The position numbers were made by a program, and so were the translations under genes. A stretch of DNA of 64,000 nt, from NCBI RefSeq assembly GCF_900115475.1, contig NZ_FOWP01000014.1:1-64000 (forward strand), in the 5' to 3' direction. Source of the DNA: Ectopseudomonas composti. Its GTDB lineage: Bacteria; Pseudomonadota; Gammaproteobacteria; Pseudomonadales; Pseudomonadaceae. How positions within the stretch are numbered: the stretch's first letter is position 1; every line of letters begins with the position of its first letter. This document shows, one piece after another, positions 42,252-50,454 of this stretch. Below the pieces are notes generated by a model. That model searched no databases, had not been told where the DNA came from, and saw nothing but the letters and a program-made list of their open reading frames with translations.

Positions 42252-42917
42252 TTAGCGCCGCAGGTAGGAGGCGAAGTCGATATCGCCGGCCGAGAGAATC
42301 GCCTGCACCCGGTTGTGCACGCCGAGCTTGCGCAGGATGGCCGAGACGTGCGCTTTGACCGTGGTTTCGGCGATATCCAGGCTGTAGGCGATCTGCTTGT
42401 TCGACTCGCCCTTGGTCATACGCTCGAGCACCAGCAGTTGCTTGCGCGTCAGCGCCTGCAGCAGTTCCGGGGCGATGCTGTGGTTGTCGTGGTGCTGGCG
42501 TGAGCTGTTGCTCTTCTGCGAGCGGATGATATCCGGCGGCAGGTAGACGTTGCCGTCGAGAATCTGCGCGATGGCGTCGGTCATCTGCGCCCGTGGCGAC
42601 GACTTGGTGATGAAACCCACCGCGCCATAGGTGATGGCCTGCAGCACGATCTGCTTGTCTTGCTCGGCCGAGACGATCACCACCGGAATGGTTGGCGCCT
42701 CGTTGCGCAGGTTCATCAGCCCGCCCAGGCCGTGCATGCCGGGCATGTTCAGGTCGAGCAGGATCAGGTCCAGGTCGTCGTGGCTCTGGGTCAGCTCCAG
42801 GGCGCTGTCCAGGTCGGCGGTTTCCATGATCTCGCTGCCGGGAAAACCGTCGGCAATGACGTTATGGATGGCTTCACGAAACAGCGGATGGTCGTCGGCA
42901 ATCAGAATCTTGTACAT
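42252..42917 (-). CDS. erbR: LuxR/NarL-type response regulator ErbR (AgmR/PedR1)
   Basis: A 221-residue regulator with a receiver domain (phospho-acceptor Asp55 in LILLDLNMPGMHG, acidic pair in ILIADDHPLF) and a C-terminal LuxR helix-turn-helix (LTRKQLLVLERMTKGESNKQIAYSLDIAETTVKAHVSAILRKLGV, about 155-200). It matches AgmR/ErbR/PedR1, a regulator of PQQ-dependent alcohol oxidation. It is downstream of, and on the same strand as, the CXXCW-family gene, 23 bp after its stop, suggesting co-transcription. It may bind the CTACCAA-type elements found across this cluster (inference). Confidence 0.88.
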   Translation of the reverse strand: MYKILIADDHPLFREAIHNVIADGFPGSEIMETADLDSALELTQSHDDLDLILLDLNMPGMHGLGGLMNLRNEAPTIPVVIVSAEQDKQIVLQAITYGAVGFITKSSPRAQMTDAIAQILDGNVYLPPDIIRSQKSNSSRQHHDNHSIAPELLQALTRKQLLVLERMTKGESNKQIAYSLDIAETTVKAHVSAILRKLGVHNRVQAILSAGDIDFASYLRR

Positions 42918-42940
42918 GGCCTTGCACCTCGTTGTTGTGA

Positions 42941-43516
42941 TTATGGTGTGGCGGTGGGCGTGAGGAAAGCAGCAGGCAATTCGGCAGGTTGGGCGGGCTC
43001 CAGCGGCAGGCCGGCCTGTTCCCAGGCATCGACGCCATCACGGTACCAGTAGAGCTGGCGATAGCCCATCGCATGGGCGCGGCGCGCGGCGTTCCAGCTC
43101 AACCAGCAGTCGGAGCGGCAGTAGAACACGAAGGGCTGGCGCACGTCGCCGTGGCTCTGCTGGTGCAGGTAGTGGGTGAAGTAGCGCTGCCACTGCGGGG
43201 CCAGGTTGCCGTCGCCGGCGTTGGCCAGCCACAGGCTGCCGGGCAGGTTGGCGTGGGGCGCGTCTTCGACGAAGCGCCCCTGCACCCAAGGTCGACGGTA
43301 GACGTCGATCAGGCGGGTATCCGGGCGCTCGGCGAGCAGCTTTTGCAGCGCGGGGGTATCGACAACCTGCACGCCCTCCAGGCTGGTGGGCGTGGGACTG
43401 CGGTACTGGTTGTTGCGATAGCCGTCGGCATCGAACAGGTCGTCGGCACGCACGACGCAGACCAGCAGCAGGGAGGCGAGCATCAGGCCAGCTTGCACGG
43501 GCAGGCGGTACTTCAT
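42941..43516 (-). CDS. Periplasmic rhodanese-like protein, PQQ-associated CXXCW family
   Basis: A 191-residue exported protein with a signal peptide (residues 1-25, ending LLLVCVVRADD). A rhodanese-type domain follows: VVDTPALQKLLAERPDTRLIDVYRRPW, then FVFYCRSDCWLSWNAARRAHAMGY with the two Cys and Trp that define the PQQ-associated CXXCW family. Here three residues separate the Cys. Role unknown; proposed to support quinoprotein alcohol metabolism. The start at 43516 gives a proper signal peptide. A GTACCAAAGTAGTA element lies 83 bp upstream. Confidence 0.85.
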   Translation of the reverse strand: MKYRLPVQAGLMLASLLLVCVVRADDLFDADGYRNNQYRSPTPTSLEGVQVVDTPALQKLLAERPDTRLIDVYRRPWVQGRFVEDAPHANLPGSLWLANAGDGNLAPQWQRYFTHYLHQQSHGDVRQPFVFYCRSDCWLSWNAARRAHAMGYRQLYWYRDGVDAWEQAGLPLEPAQPAELPAAFLTPTATP

Positions 43517-43598
43517 GGCAAGGTCTCTACTTATTGTTGTGCCGGTATTACAGGCCATGGTCGCGGGCTTGGGAATTCTACGATGGAGAGGAAAATCA

Positions 43599-43612
43599 GT
43601 ACCAAAGTAGTA
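43599..43612 (-). promoter_or_regulatory. TAC-type regulatory element before the CXXCW gene
   Basis: GTACCAAAGTAGTA on the plus strand (TACTACTTTGGTAC toward the gene). It differs by one base from GTACCAAGGTAGTA at 47752-47765, upstream of the other ped units. TAC/GTA half-sites recall NarL-type regulators. Confidence 0.6.
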
Positions 43613-43628
43613 GTTGTGAGCGGTGATG

Positions 43629-43738
43629 GCTCCCACGCTCTGCGTGGGAGCAGATCTGCGCCCGTTCTGACTGACCGTCAGGTTCGACGCTGGACGCGGA
43701 GCGTCCTGGGATATATTCCCACGCGGCGCGTGGGAACG
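43629..43738. repeat. Inverted repeat pair of the CCCACGC/GCGTGGG family
   Basis: Two small palindromes, GCTCCCACGCTCTGCGTGGGAGC and TTCCCACGCGGCGCGTGGGAA, frame about 65 nt that includes a GGACGCGGAGCGTCC palindrome. A related element is at 50310-50433. Confidence 0.8.
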
Positions 43739-43745
43739 ATCATGA

Positions 43746-44537
43746 TCAGCCCACCTTGCGTAGCGCGGCATGCTGCGGGTTGAAGCTGGCCACGGCGAGC
43801 AGCGTCAGCAGCACGGTGAGGCCGGCGCAGATCAGCAGCGCGTCGAGGTGCAGACGCAGGTACAGGGCATTGCGCACCAGCTCCACGGCGTGGGTGAAGG
43901 GATTGGCCGCGCACAGCCAGTACAGCCATTCACTGGACTCGCGCATCTTCCACAGCGGATACAGCGCCGACGACAGGAAGAACATCGGAAAGATGACGAA
44001 ATTCATCACCCCGGCGAAGTTCTCCAGCTGGCGAATACCGTTGGATAGCAGCAAGCCCAGGGCGCTGAGCAGCAACGCCACCAGCAGCAGCGCCGGCAGC
44101 GCGGCGAGCAGGCCCCAGGCCGGCGGCTGCACGCCATAGACCCAGGCGATGGCGAGGAAGGCGTAGACCTGCAACAGCGAGATCAGCGCCGTGGCCAGCA
44201 GCTTGGCCACTAGCAGAAAGGCGCGTGGCAGCGGGCTGGTGAGCAGCACGCGCATGCTGCCCATCTCGCGGTCGTAGACCATCGACAGCGAGCCCTGCAT
44301 GCCGTTGAACAGCAGGATCATGCAGGCCAGTCCCGGCACGATATAGGTGTCGTAGGTGATGTAGGTGTCGTATGGCTCGATGATGGCGATGCCCAGCGCG
44401 GCGCGAAAACCGGCAGCGAACACCAGCAGCCACAGCAGCGGGCGCACCAGGGCGCTGAGAAAGCGCGAGCGTTGCAGGACGAAGCGCAGCCATTCGCGCA
44501 GGACGATGCCGCGCAGGCATTCCCAGTAGGCGATCAT
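43746..44537 (-). CDS. pedC: ABC-2 permease of the PQQ-associated system (PedC-type)
   Basis: A 263-residue inner-membrane permease with six predicted helices and the ABC-2 segments YIVPGLACMILLFNGMQGSLSMVYDREMGSMRVLLTSPLPRAF and FVIFPMFFLSSALYPLWK. It overlaps the ATPase gene by 4 bp. In P. putida the PedA1A2BC system is reported to be needed for growth with low lanthanide concentrations. The architecture is that of an exporter-type ABC-2 permease, which leaves the direction of transport open. Confidence 0.87.
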   Translation of the reverse strand: MIAYWECLRGIVLREWLRFVLQRSRFLSALVRPLLWLLVFAAGFRAALGIAIIEPYDTYITYDTYIVPGLACMILLFNGMQGSLSMVYDREMGSMRVLLTSPLPRAFLLVAKLLATALISLLQVYAFLAIAWVYGVQPPAWGLLAALPALLLVALLLSALGLLLSNGIRQLENFAGVMNFVIFPMFFLSSALYPLWKMRESSEWLYWLCAANPFTHAVELVRNALYLRLHLDALLICAGLTVLLTLLAVASFNPQHAALRKVG

Positions 44538-45349
44538 GGTTGCGGCTCCTCGGCGGGGTGTTCGCGGCTGAAGCCGCTCCTACGGGCCTGGGTATCCAGG
44601 TTCGGTCGAATCGCCTCACGCACATGGCCACGCCCCAGCGCCTCGTCGCCAGTCAGGCGGGCGAAGCTGATGGCCAGGTCGTCGCCGAGCTGGTTGGCCT
44701 TGCCCCAGGCCACACGCGCACCGCGATGCAGAATCAGCAGGTCATCGCTGGACTCGATCTCGTCCAGCAGGTGGGTCGTCCACAGCACGCACAGGCCCTG
44801 TTCGCGGCACAGGTTACGCACGTGCCGGCCCAGCGCCAGGCGGCTGGCCGGGTCGAGCCCGGCGCTGGCTTCATCGAGCAGCAGCAGGCGTGGTTGGTGG
44901 AGCAGGGCGCGGGCAATCTCCACACGGCGACGATGGCCGCCGTTGAGTGTGCGCACTTTGTCGTGACGGCGTTCGGCGAGATCCTGACGCAGCAGCTCCT
45001 CGTCGATACGTGCCTGCGTCTCGCGGCGCGGCATGCCGTGCAGCGCAGCGTGGTAGGCGAGGTTCTGCTGCACCGACAGATCGAGATCCAGCGTGCTTTG
45101 CTGGAACACCACGCCGAGCTGGCGCAGCGCCTGGCGCGGTTCGTCGCGCAGGCTGTGGCCGAAGATGCGGATATCGCCCTGCTGCAGGTCATACAGGCGG
45201 GTGAGCAGGGCGATCAGGGTGGACTTGCCGGCGCCGTTGGGGCCGAGCAGGGCGCCGAAACGCCCCGGCGCCAGTTCGAAGGCCAGGTCGCTGAGCGCCT
45301 GGCGCGCGCCATAGGCGAAACCGACACCGCTCACCTCCAGGGCGTTCAT
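44534..45349 (-). CDS. pedB: ABC ATP-binding protein of the PQQ-associated system (PedB-type)
   Basis: A 271-residue ATPase. Walker A is GPNGAGKS at about 38-45, the signature is LNGGHRRRVEIARALL (an unusual NGGH in place of SGGQ), and Walker B is LLLLDEASAGLDP with the switch His in TTHLLDEIE. The last 16 or so residues (RRSGFSREHPAEEPQP) are encoded by a GTAGGAGCG-family REP repeat at 44561-44583 read through in frame, so the native end was probably near TQA. It overlaps both neighbours by 4 bp. Confidence 0.88.
   Translation of the reverse strand: MNALEVSGVGFAYGARQALSDLAFELAPGRFGALLGPNGAGKSTLIALLTRLYDLQQGDIRIFGHSLRDEPRQALRQLGVVFQQSTLDLDLSVQQNLAYHAALHGMPRRETQARIDEELLRQDLAERRHDKVRTLNGGHRRRVEIARALLHQPRLLLLDEASAGLDPASRLALGRHVRNLCREQGLCVLWTTHLLDEIESSDDLLILHRGARVAWGKANQLGDDLAISFARLTGDEALGRGHVREAIRPNLDTQARRSGFSREHPAEEPQP
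44561..44583. repeat. REP-like half element inside the PedB-type coding region
   Basis: TTCGCGGCTGAAGCCGCTCC followed by TAC, identical in type to the intergenic GTAGGAGCG-family REPs. On the minus strand it encodes RRSGFSRE near the protein C-terminus. Confidence 0.85.
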
Positions 45350-46311
45350 GGCGTCACCACCACGCCCCAGGGGTAGCGGCCGACCTTGATCGACTTGGTC
45401 ACCTTGAGGCTGTCGACGTCGATCACCGAGACATCACCGCTGACGCCATTGGTAGTCAGCAGGCGCTTCTGGTCCGGGGTAAACGCCAGGTGCCAGACGC
45501 GGCGGCCCACCAGCAGGTAGTCGAGAATCTCGAAGGTCTTGGCATCCACCACCGCCACATGGTTGGCCGGGCCGAGGGCGACGAAGGCGTACTTGCCGTC
45601 GTCGGTCAGCTTGACCCCGACCGGCTGCACCTTGTCCGGGTGCACGCCCTTGATGGCGAAGTTGAGCACCTTGAGTACCTGACGCGAGTCCACGTCCAGC
45701 ACCGTCACCGTGCCACCGATCTCGGCCGAGGCCCACAGGCGCTTGCCGTCCTTGTCGAACTCGACGTGACGCGGGCGCTGATCGACCAGGGTGTTGTCCA
45801 CCAGTTGATTGGTGCTGGTGTCGATCCAGTGCAGCATGTTGGTGGTTTCGCTGGTGTTGACCGCCCACTTGCCGTCCGGGCTCACCGCCATGCCTTCGGG
45901 CTCCACGCCCACTTCGATCTGCGCCAGCACCTCGTCGCTCTGGGTGTCTACCACGGTGACCAGCGCATCGTCCTCGTTGGAGATGTACAGCCAGTGGTCG
46001 TTGGGGTGCAGGGCGAATTGCTCGGGGTCGGCGCCGGAGGGCAGCTCCTTGATGATCTTGTGCGTGGCCAGGTCCATCACCTGCACGCGGTCCGAGTCGC
46101 TGGCGCAGATGTACAAAAGCTTGTTGTCGGAGGACAACAGCAACCCGCGCGGGCGCATGCCGACGTCGAGGGTGGCGGTGACTTCGAGGCTGTCGAGGTC
46201 GATGACGCTGATGCTGTCATCCTTCTCGTTGGACACGTAGGCGGTGGCGGCGAAGGCCGAGTGGTAGACCAGGCCGAAGGCGACGGCGCAGGCGAGACGG
46301 GTCAGACGCAT
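45346..46311 (-). CDS. Periplasmic YVTN beta-propeller protein (PedA2-type)
   Basis: A 321-residue exported protein with a signal peptide (residues 1-22, AVAFGLVYHSAFAA). At least six YVTN-type blades follow, e.g. AYVSNEKDDSISVIDLDSLEV, LYISNEDDALVTVVDTQSDEV and KRLLTTNGVSGDVSVIDVDS, the last just before the C-terminus. It belongs to the PQQ-ABC-associated repeat family encoded with the PedBC ATPase and permease. A role in presenting a ligand such as a metal complex to the transporter is inferred. A REP palindrome separates it from the binding protein upstream. The start at 46311 gives the signal peptide. Confidence 0.85.
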   Translation of the reverse strand: MRLTRLACAVAFGLVYHSAFAATAYVSNEKDDSISVIDLDSLEVTATLDVGMRPRGLLLSSDNKLLYICASDSDRVQVMDLATHKIIKELPSGADPEQFALHPNDHWLYISNEDDALVTVVDTQSDEVLAQIEVGVEPEGMAVSPDGKWAVNTSETTNMLHWIDTSTNQLVDNTLVDQRPRHVEFDKDGKRLWASAEIGGTVTVLDVDSRQVLKVLNFAIKGVHPDKVQPVGVKLTDDGKYAFVALGPANHVAVVDAKTFEILDYLLVGRRVWHLAFTPDQKRLLTTNGVSGDVSVIDVDSLKVTKSIKVGRYPWGVVVTP

Positions 46312-46348
46312 GGGGTTGATCCTCTTGTTGTTGTCTTGGGCGGCAAGT

Positions 46349-46402
46349 GGTGCGCGCGGCGCACCCTGCGGTTCGGTGTGGGTAGGGTGCGCCGTGCGCA
46401 CC
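46349..46402. repeat. REP-like palindrome, GTAGGGTGCGC family
   Basis: GGTGCGCGCGGCGCACCCTGC facing GTAGGGTGCGCCGTGCGCACC, inside the ped ABC operon between the two periplasmic-protein genes. It may separate their expression levels. Confidence 0.88.
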
Positions 46403-46403
46403 A

Positions 46404-47585
46404 TCAGTTAGCGGTCCCCGCCAGATCACAGTTCACTTCCGGCTGGTCGTAGCCAAGGCTGTCCATTTCGTTGTTGGGGTGCAGGAAGCCGTCCTGCGGC
46501 GAGGTGCTGACCAGCGCTCGTGGATGCACCAGCGGGATCGGTTGGCGCAGCTCGCCGTTCCACGGGCGGAAGCTCAGCTTGCGGCCCTTGAAACCGTCCA
46601 GCGGCAGCTCGACGGACAGCGCCAGATCACGAATGGCTTGCGGCTCGGCGGCGCGCAGTTTGGTCACGGCGGCGGCGATGCTGCGCACGGCCATCCAGGC
46701 GGCGAAGTCGCGGTCGTTCATCCAGCGTCCGGCCAATGCTTCGAAGCGTTTCTGCAATTGTGCGGCGCCAAAGGTTTCCACCGTCTTGTGCCAGGCGGTT
46801 GGGGTCAGGCCCTGAGTGCCGGCCACCGGGCGCGGGTACCAGGTGTTGTAGGGCAGGTACTCGCCGAAGTCGCCGCGCTCGTCGGCCACCAGCACCACGT
46901 CGTATTCGCTGGCCTGGGTGAACAGTGGCATCTCTGCCTGAGCGCTGCGGCGCTGGTCGTTGTCGAAGCTCCACGGCTTCTCGGCGACGATCTTGTGACC
47001 GAAGCGTTTGGCCGCGCGCTTGAGCGCGTCGGCGTAGGCGATGTCGTCCGCGGTGCTGCCGGTCACCAGCAGCCAACGCGTCCATTTGCGCACGGCGAGA
47101 AACTGCGCCAGGGCGTCGGCCAGCATGGCGCGGCTGGGCAGGGTGTGCAGCACGTTGCCCAGGCATTGCGCGCGGCGCAGGTCGTCGTCGGCGCTGCCGG
47201 CATTCAGCAGCAGGCTGTCCGGCAGACGTTGGCTGAGCTGGCGCAAGGTATCGGCCGGGGCATTGATCACGAACAGGCGGATGCCGGCCTGATGTTGCTG
47301 CTCGGCGGCGGCGAACAGCTCGTCAGCCTGGTCGCTCTCGGCGCTCTGCAATTCGAACTGCTGCTTGAGAAAACGCCCGGTGCTGTTGCTGTCGGTGATC
47401 GCCAGCTCGGCGCCACGGCGGCCGGCGTCCAGCGGTTCGGGAATGACGTTGGACAGCAGCGGTCCGCGTGGCGGCAAGTGCGCCAGGTAGCCGATGCGTA
47501 CCTGCAGCTCGTCCGCGTTGGCGCCGCTCGCCACGCCGAACGCGGCGGCGAGGCAGAACAACAGGCGGCAACTGATCCGGTGCAT
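46404..47585 (-). CDS. ABC substrate-binding protein of the PQQ alcohol system (PedA1-type)
   Basis: A 393-residue periplasmic protein with signal peptide (residues 1-25, ending VASGANADELQVRIGYL). The type I binding fold resembles branched-chain amino-acid receptors: GAELAITDSNSTGRF, LFVINAPADTLRQL, and a C-terminal DGFKGRKLSFRPWNGELRQPIPLVHP. It matches the binding protein family seen only with PQQ-dependent alcohol dehydrogenases. The start at 47585 yields the signal. It is first in the four-gene minus-strand operon, and its promoter lies in the divergent region 47586-47831. Confidence 0.86.
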   Translation of the reverse strand: MHRISCRLLFCLAAAFGVASGANADELQVRIGYLAHLPPRGPLLSNVIPEPLDAGRRGAELAITDSNSTGRFLKQQFELQSAESDQADELFAAAEQQHQAGIRLFVINAPADTLRQLSQRLPDSLLLNAGSADDDLRRAQCLGNVLHTLPSRAMLADALAQFLAVRKWTRWLLVTGSTADDIAYADALKRAAKRFGHKIVAEKPWSFDNDQRRSAQAEMPLFTQASEYDVVLVADERGDFGEYLPYNTWYPRPVAGTQGLTPTAWHKTVETFGAAQLQKRFEALAGRWMNDRDFAAWMAVRSIAAAVTKLRAAEPQAIRDLALSVELPLDGFKGRKLSFRPWNGELRQPIPLVHPRALVSTSPQDGFLHPNNEMDSLGYDQPEVNCDLAGTAN

Positions 47586-47633
47586 GGGGCGACTCCTGCA
47601 GAGGGTGTCGCCAGCATAGGAAGCGCTGCGGGC

Positions 47634-47736
47634 TCGGGAAATATGCCCAAGGTAGTGCCGGACACGTACGAAGGTCGTAGTTCGCCTGGTCGCAAAGGCT
47701 GGGGCAATGCAGCGCTGCGTCGGGAAATATGCCCAA
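47634..47736. repeat. Pair of 17-bp direct repeats in the divergent ped promoter region
   Basis: TCGGGAAATATGCCCAA occurs at 47634-47650 and again at 47720-47736, 86 bp apart, each preceded by AGCGCTGCG and followed by a GTA-containing sequence. They lie between the PedA1-type gene and the 47832 gene, so they are likely regulator sites or a duplicated promoter segment. Confidence 0.75.
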
Positions 47737-47751
47737 AGTACCAGTGCGTCA

Positions 47752-47766
47752 GTACCAAGGTAGTAA
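47752..47766. promoter_or_regulatory. TAC-type regulatory element before the 47832 gene
   Basis: GTACCAAGGTAGTAA, nearly identical to the element at 43599-43612, lies 66 bp before the 47832 start and 167 bp before the divergent operon start. Candidate NarL-type regulator site. Confidence 0.62.
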
Positions 47767-47831
47767 CCCGGCACAGGCCGTTACTTCCTAGCATGGCAGG
47801 CAACGTCCAATAACAAGAACAGGTGAACGCC

Positions 47832-48269
47832 ATGCGTATTCTCAAGGCTCTGCTATTGCCAGTGCTGCTGATCATCAGTCTGCTCGGCGTCGACCAGCTG
47901 CACGCCGCTGGCGACATGACCCGCCGCCCGGTGGCGCTGCCCGATCTGGTGCTGGGCAGTGAAGACAGCGACTACTTCATGTCGCAGACCGAGTACCAGC
48001 TGGAAACCGGCCAGGCCTACCAGCTCAAGATCATCGCCAGCGGGCAGAAGGAGTACGCCTTCCAGGCGCCGGAGTTCGCCACTTCCATCTACCTGCGCAA
48101 GGTCGAGGCCGGCGGTGTGGAGGTCAAGGCCGTGACCCTCACCGAACTGGAGTTCGAGGATGCCGGTGAGGCAGAGATCTTCTTCCTGCCGGTCAAGCCG
48201 GGCAAATTCCGCTTCTATGCCAAGGGCCTGGAAGGCAAGGGCATGCTTGGTCATTTCGTGGTCAAGTAG
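47832..48269 (+). CDS. Small periplasmic cupredoxin-like protein
   Basis: A 145-residue exported protein with a signal peptide (residues 1-25, ILKALLLPVLLIISLLGV..LHA). The mature part is a beta-rich domain ending LPVKPGKFRFYAKGLEGKGMLGHFVVK, whose shape recalls cupredoxins, though the Cys-His copper ligands are not all present. AGGTGA precedes ATG 47832. It directly abuts the sensor kinase gene, so it is probably co-transcribed. It may bind a metal or cofactor relevant to the kinase, but this is speculation. Confidence 0.7.
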   Translation: MRILKALLLPVLLIISLLGVDQLHAAGDMTRRPVALPDLVLGSEDSDYFMSQTEYQLETGQAYQLKIIASGQKEYAFQAPEFATSIYLRKVEAGGVEVKAVTLTELEFEDAGEAEIFFLPVKPGKFRFYAKGLEGKGMLGHFVVK

Positions 48270-49535
48270 ATGACTGCCCTGGGCCGCATCAATCTCGGTG
48301 TCAGTCTGCTGTTCGTGCTGGTGACCCTGGCCGGGCTGGCGCTGCTGTTACGTCAGGCCAGTCACGATGTGCAGCGCGAGCTACAAGCCGCTGAAGCGGT
48401 GGTCGAATACCTCGGCGAAGTGGCGCGCAGCAACCCTGGCAGCCTGCGCCCGGAGCTGACCGAGAACCTGCGGCACATCCGCGTGAGCTGGCTGCGCCCG
48501 GGCGAACTGCCCAAGGCGCAGAGCGAAAGCGTCATCGAACACTGGTTCGCCGAGCGCCTGCTGGGCTCGTCGTCGCTGGTGGCCGACGCCTGGCCGCTGG
48601 AAGACGGCCGCGAGTTGCGCATCGCCCTCGACCCCTTCGATGAGATCGAGGAAATCCAGGATTCGCTGCTGCAACTGCTGCTGCTCAGCGCCTTCGCCTT
48701 GATCCTCAGCTTGCTTACCATCCGCTTCGCCGTGCTGCGTGCCCGGCGTGTGCTGGACGAACTGTTCGCTGGCCTGCGTCAGGTCGGTGCCGGTCACTTC
48801 GATACGCGCTTGCATGACCACGGCCTGGCCGAGGCCAAGCACCTGGCGGCGCACTTCAACGACATGGCCATCACCCTGCAGCAGGTGCAGGCGGACAACG
48901 CCGAGCTGACCCAATCTCTGCTGGAACTGCAGGAGCGCGAGCGCACGCGCCTTGGCCAGACCCTGCATGACGACCTGGGCCAACACCTCAGCGGCATCCG
49001 CGCCCAGGCCTGCCTGCTCAAGGTGATCGCCGACCGGCCGCAGCAGGTGCAGGACACCGCGCGCCTGCTCGACGACAACTGCGAGCGCCTGCAACAAGGC
49101 TTTCGCAGCCTGATCCGCGACCTCTACCCGGTGGTGCTGGAGCGCCTGGAACTTGGCCCGGCGCTGCAGCAACTGGCCGCCGACTGGCAGCAGGCGCAAG
49201 GCATTCGCTGCCGCCTGCAGCTGGGCGAGCAACTGCCGAGCCTGCCGCTGGCGAGCAAGGCCCACCTCTATCGCCTGGTGCAAGAGGCGCTGACCAACGT
49301 CGCCCGGCATGCCGATGCCAGCGAAGTGCGTATTCGCCTGCAACGCCGTGGCCAGGGCCTGCGCCTGCTGGTGCGCGACAACGGCCAGGGCACCGCACTG
49401 CCGCTGCGCCCCGGCATCGGCCTGCGCTCGATGCGCGAACGCAGCCGCAGCCTCGGTGGCGAACTGCGCCTGCACAGCCGCCCGCAATCCGGCTGGGCGC
49501 TGTGCCTGAATATTCCTCTGGAGGCAACGCGATGA
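48270..49535 (+). CDS. pedS2: Sensor histidine kinase, PedS2/EraS type
   Basis: A 421-residue membrane kinase. TM1 is at about 8-27, a periplasmic sensor region covers about 28-134, and TM2 is at about 135-155. A HAMP-like linker leads to HisKA_3 with His233 in RLGQTLHDDLGQHLSG and an HATPase with DNGQG and GIGLRSMRER. It is the partner of the LuxR-type regulator just downstream, overlapping by 4 bp. In P. putida the equivalent PedS2/PedR2 pair senses lanthanides and switches between PedE and PedH; in P. aeruginosa the positional equivalent is EraS/ExaD. The periplasmic loop has an acidic stretch, DPFDEIEEIQD. Confidence 0.86.
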   Translation: MTALGRINLGVSLLFVLVTLAGLALLLRQASHDVQRELQAAEAVVEYLGEVARSNPGSLRPELTENLRHIRVSWLRPGELPKAQSESVIEHWFAERLLGSSSLVADAWPLEDGRELRIALDPFDEIEEIQDSLLQLLLLSAFALILSLLTIRFAVLRARRVLDELFAGLRQVGAGHFDTRLHDHGLAEAKHLAAHFNDMAITLQQVQADNAELTQSLLELQERERTRLGQTLHDDLGQHLSGIRAQACLLKVIADRPQQVQDTARLLDDNCERLQQGFRSLIRDLYPVVLERLELGPALQQLAADWQQAQGIRCRLQLGEQLPSLPLASKAHLYRLVQEALTNVARHADASEVRIRLQRRGQGLRLLVRDNGQGTALPLRPGIGLRSMRERSRSLGGELRLHSRPQSGWALCLNIPLEATR

Positions 49536-50182
49536 AGATTCTGCTGGTCGACGACCACGCCGTGGTGCGCCAGGGCTACGCCAGCCTGCTGCGCGCGCTG
49601 CTGCCGGACGTGCAGCTGCGCGAGGCCTGCGATGGCGAACAGGCCCTGCAACGGGTGCAGGAAGAGATCCCCAACCTGGTGATCATGGACATCGGCCTGC
49701 CCGGCATCAGCGGCCTGGAAACCACCCGCCGCCTGCGCCAGCGGCTGCCGCAACTGCGCATCCTGTTCTTCAGCATGCACGATGAGCTGCCGCTGGTACG
49801 CCAGGCGCTGGACGCCGGCGCTATCGGCTACCTGACCAAGAACTCGTCACCGGAAGTGCTGGTGGAGGCGGTCAAACGCACTGCCGCCGGCCATGCCTAT
49901 ATCGAGCAGCCACTGGCCACCCAACTGGCCTGCAACCCCACCAGCGCAGATGGCCTCGACCCACGCCTGCGCGAACTGACCCAGCGCGAGTTCGAAATTT
50001 TCGTCATGCTCGCCCGCGGCCTGCCGCCTAGGCAGATCGCCGAAAAGCTGTGTATCAGTGCCAAGACCCTGTCCAACTACCAGACCCTGGTGAAGAACAA
50101 ACTGCAGATCAGCTCGCAGGCGGAGTTGGTGCATCTGGCGATTGATAGTGGGGTGGTCAGGGTGGGCTTGGAGAGTGCTTGA
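49532..50182 (+). CDS. pedR2: LuxR-type response regulator, PedR2/EraR (ExaE)
   Basis: A 216-residue regulator. The receiver has Asp53 in LVIMDIGLPGISG and the early acidic pair in LLVDDHAVV. The C-terminal LuxR helix-turn-helix is LTQREFEIFVMLARGLPPRQIAEKLCISAKTLSNYQTLVKNKLQI (about 149-193). GGAGG precedes ATG 49532, which overlaps the kinase stop. Likely activator of pedE and related genes and a candidate binder of the CTACCAA elements. Confidence 0.88.
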   Translation: MKILLVDDHAVVRQGYASLLRALLPDVQLREACDGEQALQRVQEEIPNLVIMDIGLPGISGLETTRRLRQRLPQLRILFFSMHDELPLVRQALDAGAIGYLTKNSSPEVLVEAVKRTAAGHAYIEQPLATQLACNPTSADGLDPRLRELTQREFEIFVMLARGLPPRQIAEKLCISAKTLSNYQTLVKNKLQISSQAELVHLAIDSGVVRVGLESA

Positions 50183-50309
50183 GGGTGGAGGGCGGGCTGC
50201 ATTGGTCTGCTCGCTGAGCCGCCTCCCATACAGCCGTAATCCCTGTGGCAAAAGGCGCAGTTTGGCTAACGCTGGGTACAGCTTTCAGACTCGCCGCAAG
50301 TCATTGATC

Positions 50310-50433
50310 GTTCCCACGCTCTGCGTGGGAATGCAGCCCTCGACGCTCCGCGTCCGCTTGTAGGCCGTGGCGCATATGCATCCGCTGGCGACGCAGAGCG
50401 TCGCGGGCTAGCTCCCACGCGGAGCGTGGGAGC
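50310..50433. repeat. Inverted repeat pair of the CCCACGC/GCGTGGG family
   Basis: Begins GTTCCCACGCTCTGCGTGGGAA and ends GCTCCCACGCGGAGCGTGGGAGC, with ACGCTCCGCGT-type sequence in between. Same family as 43629-43738. The rest of 50183-50454 holds no gene I can see. Confidence 0.82.
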
Positions 50434-50454
50434 CATATGTCGCTTCTCTCAGCT

